Source: Nitrososphaerota archaeon | Lineage (GTDB): Archaea; Thermoproteota; Nitrososphaeria; Nitrososphaerales; CADDZS01 | NCBI GenBank assembly: GCA_027886795.1 | Contig: JAPCJU010000071.1 | Span: 1 to 6,515 of the forward strand | Reading direction: 5' to 3' | DNA length: 6,515 nt | Part shown: positions 1-5,278 of the stretch, piece by piece | Layout of the letters: each line of letters opens with the position of its first letter | How positions within the stretch are numbered: position 1 is the stretch's first letter | Notes under the pieces: model-generated | Databases searched by the model: none | Seen by the model: the letters and a program-made list of their open reading frames with translations, nothing else | Told to the model about the DNA's origin: nothing | Position numbers and translations under genes: made by a program

Positions 1-175
1 ATCGCTCAGGGAATTTTTGGCCAAATATGGACGTTTTGATTGAGCCGGTCGTGTCAGCTCCCACAACGACGATTTCCTTCTTTTCAGATCCAAGTCTTGC
101 GAGAGTTTCTCCGTAAGCATCCCTCATTGAAGCCATTTTTGGTTTTTCCAGTTGAGCGAAGATATCATCCGTCAT
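1..175 (-). CDS. Transketolase, C-terminal subunit (5' part only)
   Basis: This is the beginning of the C-terminal (pyrimidine-binding plus C-terminal domain) subunit of a split transketolase; 58 codons are visible before the left edge. The reverse-strand reading starts at the ATG at 175-173, four bases after the stop of the epimerase gene. It contains MRDAYGETLARLG followed by IVVVGADTTGSIKTS and FGQKFPER, matching the opening of archaeal and bacterial split transketolase C subunits, where this region contributes to the interface with the N subunit and the thiamine diphosphate site. The usual sequence at the second block is D-A-D-x-x-G-S-T-K-T; here it is G-A-D-T-T-G-S-I-K-T. The protein would pair with the N-terminal subunit encoded two genes upstream in the same operon. 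The catalytic glutamate and later domains lie outside the window. Confidence 0.88.
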   Translation of the reverse strand, partial: MTDDIFAQLEKPKMASMRDAYGETLARLGSEKKEIVVVGADTTGSIKTSIFGQKFPER

Positions 176-179
176 TATT

Positions 180-836
180 CTAAACATCTCCCACCAGAGT
201 TTTTAATTCTTTTAGGGCGCTTTCCGGATCGGCCTGGCCGAATACAGAGTTTCCAGCCACGAGCACAGTCGCGCCTTTTTCGCTGAGCATCCTCGCGTTG
301 CTCTTATCCACGCCCCCATCAACTTCAATTTCTGTTTGAGTTCCAAACATTTCGCGGGCCTTTGCCACTTTCGGAATTACTTCTGGCATGAACTTTTGAC
401 CAGAGAATCCTGGATTTACAGTCATAACAGTTACTAGCGAGACATCCAGATCATCCACATCCAAAGATTCGAGTTTAGTCGCGGGTTTTATTGCAATTCC
501 AAGCTTTGCTCCATACTGTTTGGTTTGTTTTCCTAGGCGAACGAGTTTTTCGTGATCGACTGCCTCGGCATGCACCGTAAGAAAATCACCACCGGCTTGT
601 AGAAATTTTTCAGACAAAATCTCTGGATCTGAAAGCATGAGATGACAATCAAGAGGGATCTTCACCACTTTCCTGATCGCCTTAACTGCAGCAGGCCCAA
701 AAGTTAGATTTGGCGCAAAGGATCCGTCCATAATGTCAACATGAATCCAGTCTGCCCCCCACTCTTGGAGGCGAAGTGCTTCGCGCGAGAGGTTTCCATT
801 ATCCCCCGCAGCGATTGATGGCGCAATCCTCACCAT
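180..836 (-). CDS. rpe: Ribulose-phosphate 3-epimerase
   Basis: This cytosolic TIM-barrel enzyme interconverts D-ribulose 5-phosphate and D-xylulose 5-phosphate in the non-oxidative pentose phosphate pathway. The chosen start gives 218 residues, the normal family length. Visible signatures are APSI near the N-terminus (Ser7), HVDIMDG with His32, Asp34 and Asp37, HLML with His65, TVNPGFSGQKF at about 139-149, and EVDGGV with Asp173. Asp34 and Asp173 are the expected acid/base pair, and the histidines and Asp34/Asp173 bind the metal. The frame is open 25 codons further upstream, but that extension lies inside the transketolase gene and has no family counterpart. The ATG at 836 directly precedes the conserved VRIAPS. 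Only two bases separate it from the transketolase N-subunit stop, so translational coupling is likely. The gene sits between the two transketolase halves. Confidence 0.95.
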   Translation of the reverse strand: MVRIAPSIAAGDNGNLSREALRLQEWGADWIHVDIMDGSFAPNLTFGPAAVKAIRKVVKIPLDCHLMLSDPEILSEKFLQAGGDFLTVHAEAVDHEKLVRLGKQTKQYGAKLGIAIKPATKLESLDVDDLDVSLVTVMTVNPGFSGQKFMPEVIPKVAKAREMFGTQTEIEVDGGVDKSNARMLSEKGATVLVAGNSVFGQADPESALKELKTLVGDV

Positions 837-838
837 GG

Positions 839-1669
839 CTACTTCATGTCTTTGATGATGCGGTTCACGGTTTCTCTGTCCGGAACCTTTCCGTGATATT
901 CGGGAGACCATTCCATGAACTCGACCCCCTTTCCTTTGGTCGTGTGCGCGATGATCACAGTCGGCCTATTTCGCATTTGCCTTGCTTTCTCAAACGCCCC
1001 CAGAATCTGGTTGAAGTCATAACCATCTACTTCGAGAACGTTCCAGTTGAACGCCTTCCATTTGGAGTTAAGCGGTTCGATGGGCATGATCTGCTCAGTG
1101 AGACCGTCCTGCTGGATACCATTTCTATCAACCACCGCGGTGATGTTTCCCAGTCCGTATTTTGAAGCGCACATCGCGGCCTCCCAAATTTGGCCCTCCT
1201 CCATTTCGCCGTCTCCCATCATGACGAATACTCGATAATCCTTCTTGTCAATCCTGGCAGCAAGTGCCTCTCCAATCGCGACTGACAGACCAACTCCCTC
1301 AGATCCGGCGCACATTTCAACTCCAGGAGTCTTTTTCGTATCAGGGTGACCCTGGAGCATACTGTTTATTTTTCTGAGAGTCTTTAATTGTTCTATAGGA
1401 AAATATCCCTGCTGCGCTAAAATAGAATAGAGCAAAGGTGCAGCGTGACCCTTCGAAAGGATGAACCGGTCCCTGTCCGGCCATTTGGGATTTTTCGGAT
1501 CATGCCTCATCACAGAGTAATACAACGCAACTAGCAGCTCGACCGCTGATAAAGAGCCTCCTGGATGTCCGGATTTAGCTTCGGCAAGCGTCTCCAGAAT
1601 CAGTTTTCTGGTCCTGTTTGAAATCTCTTCGAGCTCCTTCACCGATTTGGTGTTGTCCCGTTCAGCCAT
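839..1669 (-). CDS. Transketolase, N-terminal subunit
   Basis: This is the thiamine-diphosphate-binding (pyrophosphate domain) half of a split transketolase, 276 residues. The enzyme moves two-carbon ketol units between sugar phosphates and so links xylulose 5-phosphate, ribose 5-phosphate, erythrose 4-phosphate and sedoheptulose 7-phosphate. Visible motifs in order are SGHPGGSLS (33-41), LSKGHAAP (71-78), GDGEMEEGQ (152-160) with the Mg/TPP ligand Asp153, DRNGIQQDG (181-189) with Asn183, and TTKGKG near the C-terminus. The usual GSLGQGLS block reads GSEGVGLS (122-129). The start is the ATG at 1669; an in-frame TTG immediately before it (1672) is also possible. Upstream, 54 bases separate it from the kinase stop, with an AGGAGTG about 18 bases before the ATG, rather far for a ribosome-binding site. 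The C-terminal partner is encoded downstream of rpe. Confidence 0.95.
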   Translation of the reverse strand: MAERDNTKSVKELEEISNRTRKLILETLAEAKSGHPGGSLSAVELLVALYYSVMRHDPKNPKWPDRDRFILSKGHAAPLLYSILAQQGYFPIEQLKTLRKINSMLQGHPDTKKTPGVEMCAGSEGVGLSVAIGEALAARIDKKDYRVFVMMGDGEMEEGQIWEAAMCASKYGLGNITAVVDRNGIQQDGLTEQIMPIEPLNSKWKAFNWNVLEVDGYDFNQILGAFEKARQMRNRPTVIIAHTTKGKGVEFMEWSPEYHGKVPDRETVNRIIKDMK

Positions 1670-1723
1670 CAATCTACTGCTCTAACACTCCTACTGTACC
1701 CGGCCCATGATTCACTATTGAAC

Positions 1724-2755
1724 CTAACGCCTAACCGGAACTTGAACGACCTGGCTGAAAATCTTGTCTGCAATATCCAGGTTCTGCATGATATCCTTAG
1801 AACTGACGACTATGGTTCCCGCTCGCTGTCCACGGATCGCTGCTGCGAGGTTACTCAGCGCCGCTCCCTCAAATGCATTTGCTCCTGAGGCTATAGCTAA
1901 CGAAAGAACTGATGTCATTGCATCTCTTACACCTACGGGTCTAGCAAACTCGTTAGGCGGCAACATCGGCGGGATCGTTGTCATGTTATTCTGCTCGAAG
2001 ACCGTAATCCCTCTTTCCGACCTTGTAAGTATGATTGCCCTACATCCCAACCTTGTCGTCAGGTTGGTAGCTATGTTTCTCAACCCGGTCTCATTTAACA
2101 CGGAAATTCCCGTTGCGATGCTCGCTTCGCGTTCGTTTGACTTTACGTAATCGACGCCACGGAAGTCAAGGTAGTGCTTTACCTTGGGTTGTGCGATAAT
2201 TTTCTTTCCCGCAGTTTTGGCAGAGGCGACGAGAGCATCGATAAGGTAGGAAGTCACAGTCCCTTTGTCGTAGTCAGCTATCGCGACGAGATCACTTTTG
2301 GCGATGAACGCATCGGCATGCTTCAGTAATCTGTCGCTCAGTTCAAAATCAATGTCGGACCTTATTTCACGGTCAACACGAAGGACTTGAAACCCGTTAA
2401 CGACATACCTAGTCTTCAGGGTAGTTGGACGCTTGAAGGTCTCGATGCCTGAAATTTCCACCCCAGCCTCGGAAAGAGCCTTTCGAATCCATTCTCCCTG
2501 CGGGTCATCGCCAACGAAACCCAATATCTCGGCGCGGCCCCCGAGAGCCACGATGTTGTTTGCGAGGTTTCCCGCACCTCCGAGACTCAGTTTTTCCCCC
2601 TGAAGGTCCCCGACGGGCACAGGCGCCTCTCTTGAGATCTTTCTCGCAAGAATAGACTGGTAGCGGTCGACCATCAAGTCTCCCACAACCAGGACAGACT
2701 TTCCGTTAAACTTGGAGACTATCTCTTGCAGTCTTGATTTCTCGAGTAGCGCCAA
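1724..2755 (-). CDS. PfkB-family sugar kinase, HldE/RfaE kinase-domain-like, with degenerate catalytic motif
   Basis: The protein has 343 residues and a ribokinase/PfkB fold. Its closest resemblance is to the kinase domain of HldE/RfaE, which in bacteria phosphorylates D-glycero-D-manno-heptose 7-phosphate. The N-terminal half fits well: VVGDLMVDRY (23-32), SREAPVPV (41-48), GGAGNLANN (59-67), LGFVGDDPQG (78-87), TTLKTRYV (111-118) and LRVDRE (125-130), then ADYDKG (160-165). The C-terminal half departs from the family: QPK (189-191) where DPK is usual, KSNEREA (205-211) where a Pro-Asn pair is usual, LTRSERG (243-249), and RPVGVRD (272-278) where DxTGAGD is expected. The catalytic-base aspartate (Asp278) remains but the anion-hole glycines do not. 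The start is a TTG, the only plausible start after an in-frame stop two codons upstream. No cytidylyltransferase domain is attached. Its true substrate, or whether it is an active kinase at all, is unknown. It leads the transketolase/epimerase operon, suggesting a phosphosugar role. Confidence 0.82.
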   Translation of the reverse strand: MALLEKSRLQEIVSKFNGKSVLVVGDLMVDRYQSILARKISREAPVPVGDLQGEKLSLGGAGNLANNIVALGGRAEILGFVGDDPQGEWIRKALSEAGVEISGIETFKRPTTLKTRYVVNGFQVLRVDREIRSDIDFELSDRLLKHADAFIAKSDLVAIADYDKGTVTSYLIDALVASAKTAGKKIIAQPKVKHYLDFRGVDYVKSNEREASIATGISVLNETGLRNIATNLTTRLGCRAIILTRSERGITVFEQNNMTTIPPMLPPNEFARPVGVRDAMTSVLSLAIASGANAFEGAALSNLAAAIRGQRAGTIVVSSKDIMQNLDIADKIFSQVVQVPVRR

Positions 2756-2788
2756 ATGTCAGGTCAAAAGCTACGCGGCCGGAACCCG

Positions 2789-2796
2789 ATTTAAAG
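2789..2796 (-). promoter_or_regulatory. TATA-like box for the kinase-transketolase operon
   Basis: On the minus strand the bases read CTTTAAAT, centred about 37 bases before the TTG start of the PfkB kinase. In archaea the TATA box lies about 26 bases before the transcription start, which would put the start near 2766 and give a leader of about 11 bases. The surrounding sequence on the downstream side is GC-rich, so the box stands out. This is a positional inference only. Confidence 0.42.
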
Positions 2797-2812
2797 ATGA
2801 CCTCGTATTATT

Positions 2813-2835
2813 TCCAAAAACTTTTGAAAAAAGAT
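2813..2835 (-). terminator. Possible T-rich archaeal terminator
   Basis: After the short RNA-processing gene ends at 2898, the minus strand passes through a run of six T (2832-2827) and a run of five T (2820-2816), separated by a short imperfect inverted repeat (CAAAAGTTTTTG). Archaeal transcription commonly ends at such oligo-T tracts without a strong hairpin. The position between one gene's end and the TATA-like box of the next fits a terminator. The rest of the 142-base gap (2756-2897) shows no convincing gene or RNA. Confidence 0.42.
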
Positions 2836-2897
2836 CGTGAGAAATGATGTCTGGTCAGTATCGTCGCGAGTTCTTCATACTCCCAGAGGAGCTTATT

Positions 2898-3152
2898 CTA
2901 GTCCGGGATCAGTCTGGGACGGCGATTCACTTCATCCCGAGGAGTCTTTTTCTTGCTAAGATTTAGGAGTTGCGGCTGCTTCAGTTTCCATATTGAGCCA
3001 GAAATCAAGATTGAATTCTTCCTTAGAACCTGCGCGCCTCTGATGTCGGTCTTTACAACAAAACCGCGAGCATTCTGGAATAGAAATTTCGAATTTGGGG
3101 GAAGTAGGTCGGGGTGCGATTTCAAAAGGACGTACCTCTTCTTGGGCCTCAT
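2898..3152 (-). CDS. Short basic protein, possibly a reduced RNase P subunit Pop5/Rpp14
   Basis: This 84-residue, strongly basic protein is not securely recognised. It begins RPKKRYVLLK, which resembles the first strand of archaeal Pop5 (usually a basic stretch then RY followed by hydrophobics). It then has GFVVKTDIRGAQVLR (31-45) and SILISGSIWKL (47-57), resembling the Pop5 ending gVSGTIkkL. Archaeal Pop5 is usually about 110-120 residues, and the helices expected between these blocks are mostly missing here. The tail (LSKKKTPRDEVNRRPR) is basic and probably disordered. The ATG overlaps the stop of the COG1325 gene (ATGA), so the two are likely translationally coupled. In many archaea, genes of the COG1325 family lie with those for ribosomal protein L15e and the RNase P subunits Rpp30 and Pop5, which supports the suggestion. 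No Rpp30 gene is present here. An unrelated small RNA-binding protein remains possible. The confidence given refers mainly to the gene being real. Confidence 0.7.
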   Translation of the reverse strand: MRPKKRYVLLKSHPDLLPPNSKFLFQNARGFVVKTDIRGAQVLRKNSILISGSIWKLKQPQLLNLSKKKTPRDEVNRRPRLIPD

Positions 3153-3574
3153 TCTATCAGATCCTCGTACTCTCGTTTCATAAAGGCATGCCCTCCGAAT
3201 CTTTTCTTCGGTTTTATTTTTACCCGGATTGGCTCTTCCTCGGAAAGGAAAATCTCGTTATCCTCGAGCAACTGCCGATCTACTCGAAGGTACAGAGAGT
3301 CATGCTCATCTATTGATTTCTCGAGCTCGGAGAGAAGTTGAATTCGGGAATTTTTCGATAAATGGGAAAAGATCGTGCTTGCGACGATTTGCGCTCTTTG
3401 CCCGATTACGTGTCCCTTCACCGACTCTATTTGGTTTCCAAAGTACCCATGCATTTTTTCAGTCATGAATTCGTCTTCATGGATGCCGAGCTTTTCAATC
3501 ACCAATTTCATCAGCTTCTCATAATCTTCAGTCGAATGGACCAGAAAAGCTACAGTTACAGACGAAAACTCCAT
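3149..3574 (-). CDS. COG1325/PF01877 RNA-binding protein (predicted exosome-associated)
   Basis: This 141-residue protein belongs to the archaeal family described as RNA-binding and a predicted exosome subunit. It is thought to act in cytosolic RNA processing, but its biochemical role is poorly defined. Supporting features are VTVAFLVHSTED (6-17, the family's H-x-TED block), HGYFGN (42-47, usually H-y-GNp) followed by IESVKGHVIG, LYLRVDRQ (94-101, the LylRlDkq block) and PIRVKIKPKKRFGG (115-128). The frame stays open to a TTG at 3676, but the extra 34 residues have no family counterpart and run through the divergent promoter region and into the start of the opposite gene. The ATG at 3574 immediately precedes the conserved first strand and has GGAAG eleven bases upstream, so I use it. 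Its stop overlaps the next gene's ATG by four bases. Confidence 0.88.
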   Translation of the reverse strand: MEFSSVTVAFLVHSTEDYEKLMKLVIEKLGIHEDEFMTEKMHGYFGNQIESVKGHVIGQRAQIVASTIFSHLSKNSRIQLLSELEKSIDEHDSLYLRVDRQLLEDNEIFLSEEEPIRVKIKPKKRFGGHAFMKREYEDLIE

Positions 3575-3585
3575 TTCTAGTTTTT

Positions 3586-3590
3586 CTTCC
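3586..3590 (-). promoter_or_regulatory. Weak ribosome-binding site supporting the start at 3574
   Basis: On the minus strand GGAAG ends eleven bases before the ATG at 3574. It is a partial match to the archaeal anti-Shine-Dalgarno complement GGAGGTGA. It is modest evidence for the internal ATG over the longer reading that starts at 3676. Confidence 0.35.
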
Positions 3591-3620
3591 GAGGCTTGTT
3601 TTTCAGTCGAAAGTTTTGGC

Positions 3621-3634
3621 ACTAAAAATTGATA
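3621..3634. promoter_or_regulatory. A/T-rich block, possible shared divergent promoter
   Basis: The stretch ACTAAAAATTGATA lies between the divergent COG1325 gene and the Kae1 operon. Read rightwards, its centre is about 43 bases before the TTG at 3669, giving an expected leader near 17 bases. Read leftwards (CAATTTTTAG), it is about 52 bases before the ATG at 3574, giving a leader near 26 bases. Both distances suit archaeal TATA boxes, but the match to a consensus is weak in either direction. Confidence 0.33.
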
Positions 3635-3668
3635 TCTGTCGCCGGAATTAGATCTATTCGGTTGCGTC

Positions 3669-4256
3669 TTGTCCAATCGCAGATCACGCCTAAAGGGTCT
3701 AAAAGTTGAAGATATTTTGAATGAAGAATTGCGCAGAGAGATGGGAGTGGAGGAGGACCCTCAAACAGGAAAGTTAAGGATGAGTCAGAGGTTTTCCCAA
3801 ATCAACGAATGGGAGGACATCATGCATTCGGTTTACGAACTTCCAATTGAGCTGGAGGGTTATTCGAAGAAAATCTCCGATCTGGAATCTTTGAAGGAAC
3901 TAGTGGACAGGCTCTCTAGACAAGATTTTGACAACGTAAAGAGATCAGAAAGTCGGAAAAAACAGCTGAAACAGTTTGTCAGGACGATGAATATGTACTA
4001 CAACCTTGTCTTCACCAAGGGTTCTGACAAGATTGGATACGGCGTACTCATTTACTTCCCGAATTTGAGCAAAGACGCTGAAAGAAGTTCCGGGATTGTT
4101 TTGGTCGAGAAGAAATTTACAAGGAAGGGCAAATCCGAAACAAAATTTGAGCGTGCCAAGTTCGATGACTTTCTGATCGAAGTCAGACCGTATATCGAGA
4201 TCTTGGGAGACCTCTATAGAAAGGACAAGAAAACGGTGAGGAACCTGAGTTCTTGA
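3669..4256 (+). CDS. Uncharacterised protein preceding Kae1
   Basis: I do not recognise this 195-residue, highly charged protein. Residues 1-40 are basic-acidic and look helical (KVEDILNEELRREMG). Residues 45-105 look like helices, possibly a coiled coil (SKKISDLESLKELVDRLS, then a Lys/Arg-rich stretch). The C-terminal third looks mixed alpha/beta: YNLVFTKGSDKIGYGVLIYF, then SGIVLVEKKF and FDDFLIEVRPYIEILGDLYRK. It has no signal peptide, transmembrane segment, cysteine cluster or known catalytic motif. It does not resemble the other KEOPS subunits Pcc1, Cgi121 or Gon7. The start is uncertain: TTG at 3669 is the first usable start after an in-frame stop but has no clear ribosome-binding site; TTG 3717, ATG 3741 and ATG 3780 are alternatives. 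Its TGA stop overlaps the Kae1 TTG start (TTGA), so coupled translation with Kae1 is likely. Confidence 0.75.
   Translation: MSNRRSRLKGLKVEDILNEELRREMGVEEDPQTGKLRMSQRFSQINEWEDIMHSVYELPIELEGYSKKISDLESLKELVDRLSRQDFDNVKRSESRKKQLKQFVRTMNMYYNLVFTKGSDKIGYGVLIYFPNLSKDAERSSGIVLVEKKFTRKGKSETKFERAKFDDFLIEVRPYIEILGDLYRKDKKTVRNLSS
4235..4240 (+). promoter_or_regulatory. Ribosome-binding site for Kae1
   Basis: GGTGAG lies twelve bases before the TTG at 4253, inside the end of the preceding gene. GGTGA matches the archaeal 16S rRNA anti-Shine-Dalgarno complement GGAGGTGA. It supports the unusual TTG start, which places the conserved CLGIESTAHTFG at the very N-terminus as expected. The nearby ATG at 4258 is in the wrong frame. 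Confidence 0.5.
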
Positions 4257-5272
4257 TATGCCTGGGAATTGAAAGTACTGCTCACACCTTCGGTGCAAGT
4301 GTTTCAGAACTAACTTCAGAACCAGTCTCCTTCCGGATAATTTCTGACTGCAAAGACGTTTACAAAGCGCCTCAGGGTGCGGGAATTCACCCAAGAGAGG
4401 CTTCGAGGCATCACGAGGAAACGTGCTCCGGCGTTGTAGAAAATGCACTTGCAAGCGCAAAGACAGGTATGAATGAAATCGATTTCATCGCGTACTCCGC
4501 TGGTCCGGGTCTGGGGCCATGTCTCCGAGTTGGGGCGGTGGTTGCAAGATCGCTAGCGTCGTATTTTTGTAAACAGATCGTTCCAGTGAACCACGCAATC
4601 GGCCATATCGAGCTCGGGAAGTTATTGCTGGGTCTCGACGATCCGTTGGTCTTGCTGATTTCTGGCGGCCACACTGTGATTACTGCGAGAAGTGCTGAGG
4701 GTTGGAGAATATTCGGAGAGACGCTAGATTTGACCGTCGGTCAGCTCCTCGATCAGTTAGGGCGACATTTTGGAATGAGTTCTCCCGCGGGACCTAAAAT
4801 TGAGGCTCTTGCTAGCCAGTTGAATGGGCAGGCAGATGTCGTCGGTATGCTGCCCTACACGATTAAGGGAAACGACGTATCTTATTCCGGATTACTGTCT
4901 TCTTCAAAGGATGCTTTTTCGAAGGGTATTTCGCAGGAATCGGTCTGTTTCTCGGTCCAGGAAGTAGCTTTCGCACTTCTGACTGAGGCTACTGAGAGAG
5001 CACTTGCGTTCACCGACAAGGCTGAACTTCTGGTAACGGGTGGCGTTGCGGCCAACCAGAGACTTTCTGGTATGCTGAAAGATATGTGTGGTTCTAGAGG
5101 CGTTAAGTTAGGAGTGATTCCGAGACAATATTCAGGAGACTGCGGCTCGCAGATTGCTGCTGCAGGTTTCCTCTTTTACAATGACGGACAATCGGTGCCA
5201 GTTAACAAAGCGTTCACACGACAATCTTGGAGAATAGATCGGGTCAACCTTCCTCGAAGCAAGTTTGGTTAG
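4253..5272 (+). CDS. kae1: KEOPS subunit Kae1, tRNA N6-threonylcarbamoyltransferase
   Basis: This is the ASKHA-fold catalytic subunit of KEOPS. It transfers the threonylcarbamoyl group from threonylcarbamoyl-AMP to A37 of ANN-decoding tRNAs (t6A). It has 339 residues, near the usual length. Motifs in order are CLGIESTAHTFG (3-14), GIHPREASRHHEE (44-56), AGPGLGPCLRVG (83-94), NHAIGHIE (113-120) carrying the metal-binding His114 and His118, ISGGHT (136-141), GETLDL (155-160), PKIEAL, VSYSGLL, TGGVAANQRL and SGDCGSQIAAAG (294-305) with the metal-ligand Asp296. The last motif usually reads DNGAMIA, so Asn is Cys here; GNxLD in the middle is GQLLD (163-167). Both are variations within an otherwise intact enzyme. 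The start is TTG, overlapping the upstream gene by four bases. Bud32 follows after six bases, as a separate gene rather than the fusion found in some archaea. Pcc1 and Cgi121 are not in the window. Confidence 0.96.
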   Translation: MICLGIESTAHTFGASVSELTSEPVSFRIISDCKDVYKAPQGAGIHPREASRHHEETCSGVVENALASAKTGMNEIDFIAYSAGPGLGPCLRVGAVVARSLASYFCKQIVPVNHAIGHIELGKLLLGLDDPLVLLISGGHTVITARSAEGWRIFGETLDLTVGQLLDQLGRHFGMSSPAGPKIEALASQLNGQADVVGMLPYTIKGNDVSYSGLLSSSKDAFSKGISQESVCFSVQEVAFALLTEATERALAFTDKAELLVTGGVAANQRLSGMLKDMCGSRGVKLGVIPRQYSGDCGSQIAAAGFLFYNDGQSVPVNKAFTRQSWRIDRVNLPRSKFG

Positions 5273-5278
5273 ATCAGT

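Noticed and set aside
837..911. 25-residue N-terminal extension of ribulose-phosphate epimerase
   Set aside because: It lies wholly within the end of the transketolase N-subunit gene in another frame, and the family starts at the VRIAPS strand just after the ATG at 836.
776..1165. Open frame on the plus strand across the transketolase and epimerase junction
   Set aside because: It is antisense to two well-supported genes and its product shows no recognisable motif.
1670..1723. Separate promoter or upstream extension for the transketolase N subunit
   Set aside because: No TATA-like box is evident, and the in-frame ATG at 1708 meets a stop codon after five codons.
2838..2880. Possible C/D box small RNA in the 2756-2897 gap (AATGATGT with later CTGG/TCAG)
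   Set aside because: The C-box match is imperfect and no correctly spaced CTGA D box or terminal stem is present.
2864..2892. Hairpin AGTAT/ATACT in the gap
   Set aside because: A five-base stem with a long loop and no following T run is expected by chance.
3575..3676. 34-residue N-terminal extension of the COG1325 protein from a TTG
   Set aside because: The extension has no family counterpart and would overlap the first codons of the divergent gene; the ATG at 3574 fits the conserved first strand and has a weak ribosome-binding site.
3945..4460. 171-codon open frame on the minus strand, antisense to the unknown gene and Kae1
   Set aside because: Kae1 motifs on the opposite strand are unambiguous; the antisense product has a Cys/His/Arg-rich composition typical of shadow frames.
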